Part shown: positions 52,197-62,603 of the stretch, piece by piece
How positions within the stretch are numbered: position 1 is the first letter of the stretch
How the letters are laid out: every line of letters begins with the position of its first letter
DNA from: Buttiauxella agrestis
GTDB lineage: Bacteria; Pseudomonadota; Gammaproteobacteria; Enterobacterales; Enterobacteriaceae
Direction: 5' to 3'
DNA length: 64,000 nucleotides
NCBI RefSeq assembly: GCF_900446255.1
Contig: NZ_UIGI01000001.1
Span: 956,763 to 1,020,762 of the forward strand
Translations under genes and position numbers: made by a program
Notes under the pieces: model-generated
What the model saw: only the letters and a program-made list of their open reading frames with translations
Database searches by the model: none
What the model was told of the DNA's origin: nothing

Positions 52197-52468
52197 ATAT
52201 CATTTCCTTATGTCATTGATGGGGTCAATACGCAGGCGATGCTAAGTGTGTTGCGGGCAGCGGAATATGACAGGGATCAAGCCGTCAGGCATAGAGAGAA
52301 GAGAAGGGTAATTGTTGTGATGACAAGCACAATAACCTTGTTGGTTGACAGGTTATTGAGTCGACTTAGGGACTTATTTCAGAACAAATGCCGCAGCAGC
52401 CGCGTTGCGCATGACCTCAACCGTGACTTCTGCGATAATTACTCTTTACACCTATTTCTGAGAAGACT

Positions 52469-53140
52469 ATGCAGTATCCGATTAACGAGATGTTCCAGAC
52501 CCTGCAAGGGGAGGGCTATTTTACTGGTGTGCCCGCCATTTTTATTCGCCTGCAAGGCTGCCCGGTGGGTTGCGCGTGGTGCGATACCAAACACACCTGG
52601 GATAAACTCGCGGATCGTGAAGTCTCTCTGTTTAGCATTCTGGCTAAAACCAAAGAAAGCGATAAATGGGGCAGCGCAACTGCGGAAGATCTGTTGGCTA
52701 TTTTCCAGCGTCAGGATTACACCGCACGCCACGTGGTGATTACCGGTGGCGAACCGTGCATTCACGATCTCACGCCGCTGACCTCACTGTTTGAACACCA
52801 CGGTTATAGTTGCCAGATAGAAACCAGCGGCACGCACGAAGTGCGTTGTACTGCGGGAACCTGGGTTACGGTCTCTCCGAAAGTGAATATGCGTGGCGGT
52901 TACGATGTGCTTTCTCAGGCGCTAGAACGCGCGGACGAAATCAAGCATCCGGTTGGGCGCATGCGCGATATTGAAGCGCTGGATGAATTGCTGGCAACGC
53001 TGGTGGATGACAAAAAACGGGTGATTGCGCTTCAGCCTATCAGCCAGAAAGAAGACGCCACGCGTCTGTGCATTGAAACATGTATTGCCCGCAACTGGCG
53101 GCTTTCGATGCAAACGCACAAGTATTTGAATATTGCGTAG
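52469..53140 (+). CDS. queE: 7-carboxy-7-deazaguanine synthase QueE
   Basis: 223 residues, as in E. coli. Radical-SAM cysteines are in LQGCPVGCAWCDTKHTW (Cys-x3-Cys-x2-Cys), with the SAM-binding VITGGEPCIHD block and the C-terminal LSMQTHKYLNIA. It contracts 6-carboxytetrahydropterin, the QueD product, to 7-carboxy-7-deazaguanine. queE and queD converge here with only a repeat and a terminator between them; in E. coli other genes separate them. Confidence 0.96.
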   Translation: MQYPINEMFQTLQGEGYFTGVPAIFIRLQGCPVGCAWCDTKHTWDKLADREVSLFSILAKTKESDKWGSATAEDLLAIFQRQDYTARHVVITGGEPCIHDLTPLTSLFEHHGYSCQIETSGTHEVRCTAGTWVTVSPKVNMRGGYDVLSQALERADEIKHPVGRMRDIEALDELLATLVDDKKRVIALQPISQKEDATRLCIETCIARNWRLSMQTHKYLNIA

Positions 53141-53145
53141 AAATT

Positions 53146-53172
53146 GGTGGATGACGCTTGCGCTTATCCACC
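53146..53172. repeat. REP-type palindrome after queE
   Basis: GGTGGAT and ATCCACC around ATGACGCTTGCGCTT. It is the GGTGGAT variant of the element found after garK and cysI. Confidence 0.75.
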
Positions 53173-53185
53173 CTATAAATACTAA

Positions 53186-53210
53186 AAAGGCACCCTTCGG
53201 TGCCTTTCTT
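53186..53210. terminator. Bidirectional terminator, queE / queD
   Basis: Arms AAAGGCACC / GGTGCCTTT with a CTTC loop and a following TCTTTT, between convergent queE and queD. Confidence 0.88.
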
Positions 53211-53570
53211 TTAACCTTTATACACGCACCCGGCGGTACAGGTTTCTTTCACCATCACCGCGCTTAACAGCGGTACGATTGGCTTCATCTCATCCCAAAT
53301 CCATTTCGCCAGCACTTCGCTGGTCGGATTCTCAAGACCGGGAATATCATTCAGATAGTAATGATCCAGACGATCATAAGTCGGTTTAAACGCCGCTTTC
53401 AGTTCTGAAAAATCCATAATCCAGCCGGTATAAGGATCAACCTCGCCGGTGATTTCCAGACGCACCATAAAAGAATGGCCGTGCAGGCGACCGCATTTGT
53501 GGCCTTCCGGCACATGCGGCAGGTGGTGAGCGGCTTCGAAGGTAAAATCTTTAAACAGGGTGGTGGTCAT
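53211..53570 (-). CDS. queD: 6-carboxy-5,6,7,8-tetrahydropterin synthase QueD
   Basis: 119 residues (E. coli 121). The zinc histidines and catalytic Cys are in [19 protein letters not shown] and HGHSFMV; the C-terminal [10 protein letters not shown] block is intact. It converts dihydroneopterin triphosphate to carboxytetrahydropterin, the substrate of QueE. Confidence 0.96.
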   Translation of the reverse strand: MTTTLFKDFTFEAAHHLPHVPEGHKCGRLHGHSFMVRLEITGEVDPYTGWIMDFSELKAAFKPTYDRLDHYYLNDIPGLENPTSEVLAKWIWDEMKPIVPLLSAVMVKETCTAGCVYKG

Positions 53571-53873
53571 TATTACTTTCTCTGTAGGGCGAAAAACCGC
53601 CGCATAGTACCGGAATCCACTATTTTGCGCATTAATTTAAATCATGCCCCAGGCGTAAATCCCTGTATGTCTGCTTCTTTTCTATTTTATCTTTTATTTT
53701 TCATGGGGTTAGATAACCACTTTTAACGTTATGAATTACCCATAAAAGCGGTTAGTCATTTTGGTTATTTGTTATTTCTATCCCTTCTTTAATTGTTACT
53801 ATCGCTCTGGTTAACCTTACCTTATTGCCGTTTATTCTTGAAAACGGACCTTTGCTACTGGAACCCAATACGC
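53571..53873. promoter_or_regulatory. queD-cysJ divergent promoter region
   Basis: 303 bases without a gene, AT-rich near the cysJ side. GGTTATTTGTTATTTCT at about 53761-53777 has the repeated TTATT blocks typical of CysB-activated cys promoters. The CysB-N-acetylserine activation is known for cysJIH; the exact site here is an inference. Confidence 0.45.
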
Positions 53874-55679
53874 ATGACGACTCAGGCCCCACCGACCGCT
53901 TTGCTGCCGCTGACACCGGAGCAACTGGCACGCCTCCAGGCGGCGACAACCGATTTTTCGCAGACTCAACTGGCCTGGTTATCGGGCTATTTCTGGGGAA
54001 TGATTAATCAACAACCGGGTGCTGTTACCACCGCTCAGGCACCTGCGGCGCAAATTCCGGTGATTACGTTGATTTCTGCATCCCAAACCGGTAACGCACG
54101 TCGCGTGAGCGAACAATTACGCGACGATTTGCTGGCAGCAAAACTGAACGTCAATCTGGTTAACGCGGGCGACTACAAATTCAAACAAATTGCCCAGGAA
54201 AAACTGCTGATTGTTGTTACCTCAACCCAGGGTGAAGGTGAGCCGCCTGAAGAAGCGGTGGCGTTGCATAAATTCCTGTTCTCGAAAAAAGCACCAAAAC
54301 TCCCGGATACGGCATTTGCCGTCTTTAGTCTGGGTGACACCTCTTATGAATTCTTCTGCCAGTCCGGTAAAGACTTTGATACCAAACTGGCGGAACTGGG
54401 CGGCGAACGCCTGCTTGACCGTGTCGATACCGATGTCGAATTCCAGCCAGCAGCCGCGCAGTGGCGGGCAAAAATTGTTGAAGTGCTGAAATCCCGTGTC
54501 CCGGCGGAAACTCCGGCGCAAGCAGCAGTGACAGCAACGGGCGTGGTCAACGAAGTTTTCTCAAGCCCTTACACTAAAGAAGCGCCACTGGCTGCATCGC
54601 TTACGGTTAACCAGAAAATCACCGGCCGCGATTCTGAAAAAGACGTGCGCCATTTCGAAATTGATTTGGGTGATTCCGGTCTGCGTTACCAGCCGGGCGA
54701 TGCGCTGGGTGTCTGGTATCAAAACGATCCAGCCCTGGTGAAAGAGCTGGTCGAACTGTTATGGCTCAAAGGCGATGAAAGCGTCACCATCGATGGCAAA
54801 ACGCTGCCGCTGAGTGAAGCGCTGGAATGGCATTTCGAGTTGACGATTAACACCGTCAATATCGTTGAGAAATATGCGCAGGTTACGCGCAATGCCGCAT
54901 TGCTGGATTTGGTTGGCGATAAAACCAAGCTGCAACACTTTGCTCAGAACACGCCAATCGCGGATATGGTGCGTTACGCTCCGGCTGAATTAACCGCCGA
55001 GCAACTGATTGATTTATTGCGCCCGCTGACGCCGCGTCTGTACTCCATTGCTTCTTCTCAGGCAGAAGCGGAAAGCGAAGTGCACATTACGGTTGGCGTG
55101 GTGCGTTATGACATCGAAGGCCGTGCGCGCACTGGTGGTGCTTCTGGCTTCCTGGCTGACCGACTGGAAGAAGACGGTGAAGTGCGTGTGTTCATCGAAC
55201 ATAACGACAACTTCCGCCTGCCAGCCAACCCGGAAACCCCGGTGATTATGATTGGCCCAGGCACCGGTATCGCACCGTTCCGCGCCTTCATGCAGCAGCG
55301 TGAAAACGACGGGGCAAGCGGTAAGAACTGGCTGTTCTTCGGCAACCCGCACTTTACTGATGATTTCCTGTATCAGGTTGAATGGCAGCGCTACGTCAAA
55401 GACGGCCTGCTAACCAATATCAGTCTCGCCTGGTCGCGCGACCAGGAACATAAAATATACGTACAAGATAAACTGCGCGAAAAAGGCGCGGAACTGTGGA
55501 ACTGGATTAACGAAGGTGCCCACATTTACGTCTGCGGCGATGCAAATCGCATGGCAAAAGACGTGGAGCTTGCATTACTGGAAGTGGTAGCCGAGTTCGG
55601 TGGCATGGACCTCGAAACGGCAGATGAATTTTTAAGTGAGCTGCGCGTTGAGCGCCGTTATCAGCGAGATGTCTACTAA
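53874..55679 (+). CDS. cysJ: Sulfite reductase (NADPH) flavoprotein alpha subunit CysJ
   Basis: 601 residues from the ATG at 53874 ([20 protein letters not shown]), two longer than in E. coli. It has a flavodoxin-like FMN domain ([43 protein letters not shown]), then the FAD domain ([11 protein letters not shown]) and NADPH domain ([30 protein letters not shown]), ending in [10 protein letters not shown]. CysJ passes electrons from NADPH through FAD and FMN to CysI. The stop overlaps the cysI start by one base. Confidence 0.97.
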   Translation: MTTQAPPTALLPLTPEQLARLQAATTDFSQTQLAWLSGYFWGMINQQPGAVTTAQAPAAQIPVITLISASQTGNARRVSEQLRDDLLAAKLNVNLVNAGDYKFKQIAQEKLLIVVTSTQGEGEPPEEAVALHKFLFSKKAPKLPDTAFAVFSLGDTSYEFFCQSGKDFDTKLAELGGERLLDRVDTDVEFQPAAAQWRAKIVEVLKSRVPAETPAQAAVTATGVVNEVFSSPYTKEAPLAASLTVNQKITGRDSEKDVRHFEIDLGDSGLRYQPGDALGVWYQNDPALVKELVELLWLKGDESVTIDGKTLPLSEALEWHFELTINTVNIVEKYAQVTRNAALLDLVGDKTKLQHFAQNTPIADMVRYAPAELTAEQLIDLLRPLTPRLYSIASSQAEAESEVHITVGVVRYDIEGRARTGGASGFLADRLEEDGEVRVFIEHNDNFRLPANPETPVIMIGPGTGIAPFRAFMQQRENDGASGKNWLFFGNPHFTDDFLYQVEWQRYVKDGLLTNISLAWSRDQEHKIYVQDKLREKGAELWNWINEGAHIYVCGDANRMAKDVELALLEVVAEFGGMDLETADEFLSELRVERRYQRDVY

Positions 55680-57391
55680 TGAGCGAAAAACACCCAGGAC
55701 CATTAGTGGTCGAAGGCAAATTGAGCGATGCCGAGCGCCTGAAACGCGAAAGCAATTACCTGCGCGGCACCATTAAAGAAGATTTGCAGGACGGGCTGAC
55801 CGGCGGCTTCAGAGGCGACAACTTCCTGCTCATTCGCTTCCACGGTATGTATCAGCAAGATGACCGCGATATTCGTGCAGAACGTGCGGAGCAAAAGCTT
55901 GAGCCACGCCACGCCATGATGCTGCGCTGCCGTCTGCCGGGCGGGATTATTACCACCGAACAGTGGCGTGCGATTGATAAATTTGCCGAAGATAAAACCA
56001 TTTACGGCAGCATTCGTCTGACCAACCGTCAGACTTTCCAGTTTCACGGCATTCTGAAAAAGAACGTGAAACCGGCTCACGAAATGCTGCATGAAGTCGG
56101 GCTGGACGCGCTGGCTACCGCCAACGACGTCAACCGTAACGTGCTCTGTACGTCTAACCCGGTGGAGTCTGAACTGCACCAGGAAGCGTACGAATGGGCG
56201 AAAAAACTCTCTGAGCATTTGCTGCCACGCACTCGTGCTTACGCTGAGATCTGGTGGGATCAAGAGAAAGTCGCGACCACTGACGAAGAGCCGATCCTCG
56301 GTGAAACGTACCTGCCGCGTAAGTTCAAAACCACGGTCGTGGTGCCGCCGCAGAACGATGTCGATCTTCATGCCAACGACATGAACTTCATCGCGATCGC
56401 CAAAGACGGCAAACTGGTGGGCTTCAACCTGCTGGTGGGCGGTGGCTTGTCAATTGAACACGGTAATAAAGCGACTTATGCACGTACTGCGAGCGAGTTT
56501 GGTTACATTCCGCTTGAGCACACGCTGGCCGTTGCCGAAGCCGTTGTCACTACACAACGCGACTGGGGCAACCGTACCGACCGTAAAAATGCCAAAACCA
56601 AATACACTCTTGAACGCGTCGGCGTTGACGTGTTTAAAGCCGAAGTTGAACGTCGCGCAGGCATTACGTTCGAGCCGATTCGCCCGTATGAATTTACCGG
56701 GCGTGGCGATCGTATTGGCTGGGTAAAAGGTATCGACGACAAATGGCACCTGACGCTGTTTATCGAAAATGGCCGCATCCTGGATTATCCGGGTCGCCCA
56801 TTGAAAACCGGCTTGATGGAGATCGCGAAGATCCACAAAGGCGATTTCCGCCTGACCGCCAACCAGAACCTGATCGTGGCGGGCGTTCCGGCAAGCGAGA
56901 AAGCGGCAATCGAGAAAATTGCCAAAGAAAGTGGCCTGATGAACGCGGTGAAACCACAGCGTGAAAACTCGATGGCCTGCGTATCCTTCCCGACTTGTCC
57001 GCTGGCGATGGCAGAAGCTGAACGCTTCCTGCCGCAGTTTGTGACTAAAGTAGAAGAAGTGCTGGAGAAACACCACGTGCCGGATGAACACATCGTCACG
57101 CGTGTTACCGGCTGCCCGAACGGCTGTGGCCGCGCGTTACTGGCTGAAATCGGCCTGGTAGGGAAAGCGCCAGGGCGTTACAACCTGCATATCGGTGGCA
57201 ACCGTATCGGCACACGTATCCCGCGCATGTACCGCGAAAATATCACCGAACCGGAAATTCTGGCCTCTATTGATGAACTGGTGGGGCGCTGGTCGAAAGA
57301 GCGCGAAGCTGACGAAGGCTTTGGCGATTTCACCATCCGTGCGGGGATTATTCGCCCGGTGTTAGATCCGGCTCGGGACTTGTGGGACTAG
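55679..57391 (+). CDS. cysI: Sulfite reductase hemoprotein beta subunit CysI
   Basis: 570 residues, as in E. coli. The siroheme-[4Fe-4S] cysteines are [17 protein letters not shown] (two) and [14 protein letters not shown] (two). The siroheme-binding basic residues fall in blocks such as [17 protein letters not shown]. It reduces sulfite to sulfide with six electrons. It is second in cysJI-H; a repeat element separates it from cysH. Confidence 0.97.
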   Translation: MSEKHPGPLVVEGKLSDAERLKRESNYLRGTIKEDLQDGLTGGFRGDNFLLIRFHGMYQQDDRDIRAERAEQKLEPRHAMMLRCRLPGGIITTEQWRAIDKFAEDKTIYGSIRLTNRQTFQFHGILKKNVKPAHEMLHEVGLDALATANDVNRNVLCTSNPVESELHQEAYEWAKKLSEHLLPRTRAYAEIWWDQEKVATTDEEPILGETYLPRKFKTTVVVPPQNDVDLHANDMNFIAIAKDGKLVGFNLLVGGGLSIEHGNKATYARTASEFGYIPLEHTLAVAEAVVTTQRDWGNRTDRKNAKTKYTLERVGVDVFKAEVERRAGITFEPIRPYEFTGRGDRIGWVKGIDDKWHLTLFIENGRILDYPGRPLKTGLMEIAKIHKGDFRLTANQNLIVAGVPASEKAAIEKIAKESGLMNAVKPQRENSMACVSFPTCPLAMAEAERFLPQFVTKVEEVLEKHHVPDEHIVTRVTGCPNGCGRALLAEIGLVGKAPGRYNLHIGGNRIGTRIPRMYRENITEPEILASIDELVGRWSKEREADEGFGDFTIRAGIIRPVLDPARDLWD

Positions 57392-57401
57392 CCATTTTAA
57401 T

Positions 57402-57475
57402 GTCGGATGACGCTCATGCTTATCCGACCGACGAAAGGCTCTTGTAGGGTGGATAAGCCGCAGGCGCCATCCACC
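57402..57475. repeat. REP pair (BIME-like) between cysI and cysH
   Basis: Two palindromes in a row: GTCGGAT...ATCCGAC at 57402-57428 and GGTGGAT...ATCCACC at 57448-57475. They represent the two variants seen singly elsewhere in this window. They fill most of the 111-base gap inside the cys operon. Confidence 0.8.
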
Positions 57476-57502
57476 ATGATTCAAGCAACAAGCGAGGAAC
57501 TT

Positions 57503-58234
57503 ATGGCCGCACTCGATTTAAAAGCGCTGAATGAATTGCCAAAAGTTGAGCGTGTGATGGCGCTGGCCGAGGTCAACAGCCAGCTAGAAAAACTCACGGC
57601 GCAGCAGCGTGTTACCTGGTCGCTGGAGAATCTGCCGGGCGAGTTTGTGCTCTCCTCTAGCTTTGGTATTCAGGCGGCGGTGAGTCTGCATCTGGTCACT
57701 CAGCAGTTTCCGGATATTCCGGTTATCCTCACCGATACCGGCTATCTGTTCCCGGAAACTTACCAGTTTATTGATGAGCTGACCGACAAGCTGAAGCTGA
57801 ACCTGAAAGTCTACAGCGCGAAGGAAAGTGCGGCGTGGCAAGAAGCGCGTTACGGCAAATTGTGGGAGCAGGGCGTTGAAGGCATTGAGAAATACAATGA
57901 CATCAACAAAGTGGAGCCGATGAACCGTGCGCTGCGTGAGCTAAACGGGCAAACCTGGTTTGCTGGCCTGCGCCGCGAGCAATCGGGCAGTCGTGCAAAC
58001 TTACCGGTGCTGGCGATTCAACGCGAAGTATTTAAAATTCTGCCGATTATCGACTGGGATAACCGCCAGGTTTACCAGTACCTCACCGCCAACGGTTTGA
58101 AATATCACCCGTTGTGGGATCAAGGCTATCTTTCAGTAGGCGACACCCACACTACGCGGAAATGGGAAGAAGGTATGGCAGAAGAGGAAACTCGCTTCTT
58201 CGGTCTGAAACGTGAGTGCGGCTTGCACGAGTAA
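57503..58234 (+). CDS. cysH: Phosphoadenosine phosphosulfate (PAPS) reductase CysH
   Basis: 243 residues from the ATG at 57503 ([19 protein letters not shown]) with GCGAGGAAC upstream. In-frame codons before it lie in the repeat element. PP-loop-related block [29 protein letters not shown], and the single catalytic Cys in LKRECGLHE near the C-terminus. It reduces PAPS to sulfite with thioredoxin; no second cysteine pair, so it is the PAPS and not the APS type. Confidence 0.96.
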   Translation: MAALDLKALNELPKVERVMALAEVNSQLEKLTAQQRVTWSLENLPGEFVLSSSFGIQAAVSLHLVTQQFPDIPVILTDTGYLFPETYQFIDELTDKLKLNLKVYSAKESAAWQEARYGKLWEQGVEGIEKYNDINKVEPMNRALRELNGQTWFAGLRREQSGSRANLPVLAIQREVFKILPIIDWDNRQVYQYLTANGLKYHPLWDQGYLSVGDTHTTRKWEEGMAEEETRFFGLKRECGLHE

Positions 58235-58258
58235 CCCACCGAAAGCACAATAATCCAG

Positions 58259-58290
58259 AAGCCCTTCGCATAATGCAGAAGGGCTTTTTT
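58259..58290 (+). terminator. cysH terminator
   Basis: Arms AAGCCCTTC / GAAGGGCTT with a 10-base loop and six T, 25 bases after the cysH stop. In E. coli cas3 and the type I-E CRISPR-Cas genes follow here; none are present. Confidence 0.9.
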
Positions 58291-58314
58291 ATGATCAGAG
58301 CACATTATTATTTT

Positions 58315-58331
58315 TATTAGTCATACTAATA
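58315..58331. promoter_or_regulatory. FadR-type GntR operator candidate 1
   Basis: TATTAGTCATACTAATA is a palindrome (7-base arms, 3-base centre) containing TAGTCATACTA, a full match to the FadR-subfamily core TNGTNNNACNA. It lies in the 312-base gap (58291-58602) upstream of the dehydratase gene. The gap holds no gene I can support. Confidence 0.55.
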
Positions 58332-58544
58332 GATTCAGGACACTTCACTAATCCCCTCGCAACGACAAATTCAGCATTCTTACTGGTTCAAATATCAGCC
58401 ATAACAATCAATATGTTAGTGAAGTCCACTTCAGATTTATTCATAAATAGCGCTAATATTTACCATCTGGCAACAAATAACCACTCATTTGGTAACTTAA
58501 AAACTACGACATTGTTCACACAATAGTCAGTTTATAAATACTAT

Positions 58545-58555
58545 AGTACGACAAA
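58545..58555. promoter_or_regulatory. FadR-type GntR operator candidate 2
   Basis: TAGTACGACAA matches TNGTNNNACNA, 47 bases before the dehydratase ATG. It overlaps a small palindrome TACTATAGTA (58540-58549). The following bases (ACAAATAGAG) recur next to candidate 3, which suggests a shared promoter layout. Confidence 0.5.
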
Positions 58556-58602
58556 TAGAGCGATTTATTCCCCTGCCTTTTCTCAACCCTACGAGAGTTG
58601 CT

Positions 58603-59820
58603 ATGAAGATCGAACGTATAAAAGTGCTGGTGAGTCGGCCTGGACGAAATTTTGTTACGGTAAAAATTGAAACGGACGAAGGGATTTATGGTGTGGGTGA
58701 TGCCACATTGAATGGCAGGGAAATGGCCGTCGCAGCGTATCTGGAAGAGCATATTGCTCCGTGTCTTATCGGCAAAGATCCGCGCAATATTGAAGATATC
58801 TGGCAGTACCTTTATCGCGGGGCGTACTGGCGCAAGGGGCCTGTGACGATGACGGCGATCGGCGCAGTCGATATGGCGTTGTGGGATATTCTGGGCAAAC
58901 ACGCGGGGCTGCCGGTCTGGCAACTGCTGGGTGGGAAAAGCCGCCAGGGTGTGACGGTGTATGTTCATGCCAACGGCGAAAGCATCGATGAAGTGCTGGA
59001 TAACACAGCGAATTTTATTGAACAAGGCTATAAAGCTATTCGTCTGCAATGCGCCATTCCTTCCACTAAAGGCACTTATGGCACGCTGGAAGGGAAGAAA
59101 AATTACTACGAGTTGCAGGGTAATCGCCCGTTACCGCCGGAGCAGCCGTGGTCTACGCGCAAATATATGAATTTTATACCCGAGTTGTTTAAAGCAGCTC
59201 GCGAGCGTTTCGGCTATGGCATTGATCTGTTGCATGACGTTCATAGCCGTCTGACGCCAATAGAAGCGGCGCGCCTCGGGAAACTGCTCGAGCCATATGA
59301 CTTACTGTTTTTAGAAGATACCGTCACGGCAGAAAACCCGGCGGGCTATCAAATTATTCGCCAGCACACCACGACGCCGCTGGCAGTGGGTGAAATATTT
59401 AATACTATCTGGGATGCAAAAGAGTTAATCGAAACGCAATCGATAGATTATATCCGCACCGCAGTTTCTCATGGTGGCGGAATAACACCGATGCGTAAAC
59501 TCAGTGCTTTTGCTGACCTTTATCACGTGCGCATGGCACCGCACGGTGCACCGGATTTATCACCTATATCCACAATGGCTCATTTGCACCTTAATAGTTG
59601 GGCACCTAATTTTGGTATCCAGGAATTTGTTGGTTTTGGCACTCCAGAATTAAACAGCATCTTTAAATACGAACTGCCCCTCAAGGATGGAATGCTATTA
59701 GTTTCTGATAAACCAGGTTTGGGAATAGATATAGATGAAGCCGCCATGGGGAATTACCCCTATGTCAGATCTTATCTTCCTGTTAGCCGCCTCGAAGACG
59801 GAACGCTCTGGAACTGGTAA
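58603..59820 (+). CDS. ManD/RspA-family sugar-acid dehydratase (enolase superfamily)
   Basis: 405 residues. It matches the ManD group of the mandelate-racemase-like enzymes from start ([19 protein letters not shown]) to the C-terminal [10 protein letters not shown]. The residues reported for active ManD occupy the expected places: Arg147 and Tyr159 ([17 protein letters not shown]), Asp212 and His214 (LLHDVHSRL), Glu238 (FLEDT) and Glu264 (AVGEIFN). The family includes D-mannonate dehydratases and low-activity RspA-type proteins, and sequence does not separate them. D-Mannonate dehydration gives KDG. First gene of the locus; the symporter follows by 23 bases. Confidence 0.85.
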   Translation: MKIERIKVLVSRPGRNFVTVKIETDEGIYGVGDATLNGREMAVAAYLEEHIAPCLIGKDPRNIEDIWQYLYRGAYWRKGPVTMTAIGAVDMALWDILGKHAGLPVWQLLGGKSRQGVTVYVHANGESIDEVLDNTANFIEQGYKAIRLQCAIPSTKGTYGTLEGKKNYYELQGNRPLPPEQPWSTRKYMNFIPELFKAARERFGYGIDLLHDVHSRLTPIEAARLGKLLEPYDLLFLEDTVTAENPAGYQIIRQHTTTPLAVGEIFNTIWDAKELIETQSIDYIRTAVSHGGGITPMRKLSAFADLYHVRMAPHGAPDLSPISTMAHLHLNSWAPNFGIQEFVGFGTPELNSIFKYELPLKDGMLLVSDKPGLGIDIDEAAMGNYPYVRSYLPVSRLEDGTLWNW

Positions 59821-59843
59821 TTCTCTGACCTAAGGGTACGATT

Positions 59844-61619
59844 ATGATCTATGATACCGCTGTAATCTGTGGTTATTTCATCTTAATGGTGTTGATCAGT
59901 TTTATATTTAAAAAAATGGCCAGTAAATCCTCCAGTGATTATTTCCGTGGAGGCGGTCGCATGTTGTGGTGGATGGTGGGGGCGACGGCGTTTATGACGC
60001 AGTTTAGCGCCTGGACATTTACCGGAGCCGCCGGGAAAGCGTTTAGTGATGGCTTTATGGTGGCAGCCATATTCCTTGGAAATACCATCGCATACGGAAT
60101 TTCCTGGCTATGGTTTGCTAAACGTTTCCGCCAGGTGCGCGTTGATACGGCTACTGAAGTGATTCGTCATCGCTTTGGTTCGCAGAATGAACACTTCTTC
60201 ACATGGGTGATCATCCCACTGAGTATTCTGAGCGGCGCGGTAATGATGAACGCGCTGGCGATATTTGTTAGCACCGTTTTTAACTGGGATCTTTCGGTCA
60301 CGATTTGGGTAACCGGTATTGTGGTATTAATGATCTCATTATTAAGCGGAGCCTGGGGCGTTGTTGCTTCTGACTTTGTGCAAACATTAATTGTTGCGGT
60401 TATTTCTGTTGCCTGTGCCATTGTCGCATTGGTTAATGTTGGTGGGCCGGTAAATATGGTCACTCACTTCCCTTCGGGCTTTATTATGGGGCCGAATATG
60501 AACTATGGAGTGGTGATATTAGGCTCGGTTATCTTCTTTATTGTAAAACAGCTTCAGAATATAAATAACATGCAGGACTCTTACCGTTTCCTGAATGCCA
60601 AAGACTCAAAGAATGCCCAAAAGGCGGCTTTCTTTGCCATGATATTAATGGCCGTGGGGACGCTGATTTGGTTTATTCCGCCGTGGGTTTCTGCAAGCCT
60701 TTATCCAGATGCCACTGCGCAATATGCCGCACTCGGCAACAAAGCCTCGGACACTATTTATTTGAGCTTTGTTGAACGAGCGATGCCTGCGGGAACCGTT
60801 GGTTTGCTGGTCGCGGGTTTATTTGCCGCAACCATGTCAACCATGGACCCGGCTTTGAACCGTAACAGCGGTATTTTCGTGCGCAGCTTCTGGGTGCCGG
60901 TGGTTTGCCGTAATAAAAAGATCAGTGACCGTGCGGAGCTGTTTGCCGGGAAAATGTTCTGTATTGTGAATGGCTTGCTGGTGATTATTGTTTCGCTGTT
61001 CTTCAGTCATCTTGAAGGCATGAGTTTGTTTGACCTGATGATGTCGGTTTCAACACTTGCTCAGGCTCCGCTGCTGGTGCCGCTGTTCTTCGGCATGTTT
61101 ATCAAGCGCACGCCGAGCTGGGCGGCGTGGGGAACGGTGGTATTCGGTATCTTCGTATCGTGGCTGTGTATGGATGTACTGACCTCGAAAGCGCTCGGCC
61201 AGTTGCTGGGAATTGAGTTTACCAAACGCGAACTGAGCGAAATCAACGTCATCATTAACATCGTTGCGCATTTGGTGCTCACAGGAGGGTTCTTTATCTG
61301 CACCAAATTGTTCTATCGTGAAACGTCATATTCCGCGAAAGAGCAGCAGCAGATTGAAACCTTCTTCAAGAACATCGAAACCGAAGTGGTGGAAGACTCT
61401 CAGCAGAGTGAGTTTGATCGCCTGCAACGTGAAAAGATCGGCTTTATCACGATGTTGATGAGCGGCGGTATGGTGCTGATGGTGTTGATTCCAAACCCGT
61501 TGTGGGGACGATTGCTGTTCCTGGGTTGTGCGGCGGCGATATTCCTCGTGGGGTATTTGCTGCGCCTGAGTTGCCGGGTTGTGCAGGAATCCCCGCAACA
61601 AGCGAAACATACGCTCTGA
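59844..61619 (+). CDS. Sodium:solute symporter (SSS family)
   Basis: 591 residues with about fourteen hydrophobic segments. SSS-family blocks include DYFRGGGRMLWWMVGATAFM in the first helices, QFSAWTFTGAAGKAFSDGF, FVQTLIVAVISVACA, and the sodium-site region ATMSTMDPALNRNSGIFVR. Related symporters in other bacteria carry uronates or oligo-alginate. The placement between the dehydratase and the dehydrogenase suggests it brings the substrate of the locus into the cell. A terminator follows. Confidence 0.85.
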   Translation: MIYDTAVICGYFILMVLISFIFKKMASKSSSDYFRGGGRMLWWMVGATAFMTQFSAWTFTGAAGKAFSDGFMVAAIFLGNTIAYGISWLWFAKRFRQVRVDTATEVIRHRFGSQNEHFFTWVIIPLSILSGAVMMNALAIFVSTVFNWDLSVTIWVTGIVVLMISLLSGAWGVVASDFVQTLIVAVISVACAIVALVNVGGPVNMVTHFPSGFIMGPNMNYGVVILGSVIFFIVKQLQNINNMQDSYRFLNAKDSKNAQKAAFFAMILMAVGTLIWFIPPWVSASLYPDATAQYAALGNKASDTIYLSFVERAMPAGTVGLLVAGLFAATMSTMDPALNRNSGIFVRSFWVPVVCRNKKISDRAELFAGKMFCIVNGLLVIIVSLFFSHLEGMSLFDLMMSVSTLAQAPLLVPLFFGMFIKRTPSWAAWGTVVFGIFVSWLCMDVLTSKALGQLLGIEFTKRELSEINVIINIVAHLVLTGGFFICTKLFYRETSYSAKEQQQIETFFKNIETEVVEDSQQSEFDRLQREKIGFITMLMSGGMVLMVLIPNPLWGRLLFLGCAAAIFLVGYLLRLSCRVVQESPQQAKHTL

Positions 61620-61624
61620 CTCGC

Positions 61625-61650
61625 AAAAGCGCCTTTTACCGGGCGCTTTT
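61625..61650 (+). terminator. Terminator after the symporter gene
   Basis: Arms AAAAGCGCC / GGCGCTTTT around TTTTACCG, followed by CTTTT. It splits the locus into a dehydratase-symporter unit and a dehydrogenase unit. Confidence 0.8.
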
Positions 61651-61681
61651 CTTTTGCATAGCCCGGATGGGTTGGTAGTAT

Positions 61682-61692
61682 TTGTAATACTA
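61682..61692. promoter_or_regulatory. FadR-type GntR operator candidate 3
   Basis: TTGTAATACTA matches TNGTNNNACNA and lies inside a larger palindrome TAGTATT-TGT-AATACTA (61676-61692). It ends 22 bases before the dehydrogenase ATG and sits in the 95-base gap after the symporter. Confidence 0.55.
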
Positions 61693-61714
61693 AATGACAA
61701 ATAGAGGTGATCCG

Positions 61715-62491
61715 ATGTTTTCTGATTTACGGAATAAACGTGTATTAGTGACTGGCGCTTCGGCAGGCGTGGGTTTGGCTGCGGCAGAGGCATTTTTACG
61801 CTGCGGCGCAAAAGTGGGTATTAATGGCCGCCGTTCAGCGCAGGAGATGGAACCGCAGCTTGCCAGGCTTCGCACTTTAGGTGGCGAAGTTTGCTATTTC
61901 CCGGCGGACTTATCCCAGTCAGGTGCCTGTCAGCAACTGGTTAGCGCTTTTGTCGAACAATTTGGTGGCCTCGATGTGCTTATCAATAACGCCGGGGGTT
62001 TAGGCGGGCGCGCAGGCCTTGAGAGCATCGACGATGAATTCTATGACCGCATCATGGACTTGAACGCGCGCTCGGCATTAATGATGACCAAATATGCGAT
62101 TCCCCACCTGCGCGAATCGGCAAAAATCAGCGGTGAAACCGCCTCGGTCATCAGCACCGGTTCGATTGCAGGGCGCGAAGGCGGCGGCATTGGTGCAGGA
62201 ATTTACGCAGCGTCAAAAGCCTGGTTGCACGATATTCATCGCAACTGGGTGAAAGAGTTCACCAAAGATCATATCCGCTTCAATATTGTCTCGCCGGGCA
62301 CCATTGATACCGCGTTCCATGAGGATAAACCGCAGGAGTTGCGTGACAAGATTGCCGGGTCGATTGCGATGGGGCGCTTTGGGCGCAGTGAAGAGGTGGC
62401 TCCGAGCTTCCTGTTCTTTGCATCTCATAAAATGAGCGGCTACATTACCGGCCAGATTTTAGATGTAAATGGCGGCCAGATGGCCCCTTAA
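61715..62491 (+). CDS. Short-chain dehydrogenase/reductase (SDR)
   Basis: 258 residues from the ATG at 61715, preceded by AGAGGTGATCC; an in-frame ATG 21 bases upstream has no ribosome site. The classical SDR features are the cofactor motif TGASAGVGLAAAEAF, NNAGG, the catalytic Ser in VISTGSIAG, Tyr-x3-Lys in IYAASKAWL, and the C-terminal SGYITGQILDVNGGQM. Gly-Ile-Asn-Gly-Arg-Arg (GINGRR) at the end of strand 2 suggests NADP. In alginate and pectin loci such enzymes reduce 4-deoxy-5-hexulose uronate or act like KduD. The substrate here is inferred from the neighbours. Confidence 0.85.
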   Translation: MFSDLRNKRVLVTGASAGVGLAAAEAFLRCGAKVGINGRRSAQEMEPQLARLRTLGGEVCYFPADLSQSGACQQLVSAFVEQFGGLDVLINNAGGLGGRAGLESIDDEFYDRIMDLNARSALMMTKYAIPHLRESAKISGETASVISTGSIAGREGGGIGAGIYAASKAWLHDIHRNWVKEFTKDHIRFNIVSPGTIDTAFHEDKPQELRDKIAGSIAMGRFGRSEEVAPSFLFFASHKMSGYITGQILDVNGGQMAP

Positions 62492-62558
62492 AGGTATCCG
62501 CCATACTTCGGGTTGTAGCGGTACTGGCTGCAACTCGAATTATTTTGGCTACACGGTT

Positions 62559-62569
62559 TAGTGATACAC
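62559..62569. promoter_or_regulatory. Near-match GntR operator upstream of gntR
   Basis: TAGTGATACAC agrees with TNGTNNNACNA except for the final base, and lies 35 bases before the regulator gene. It may serve autoregulation. Confidence 0.35.
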
Positions 62570-62603
62570 TCATTTCCTTCCCTTTTTCAGGTATGACAAA
62601 AGC

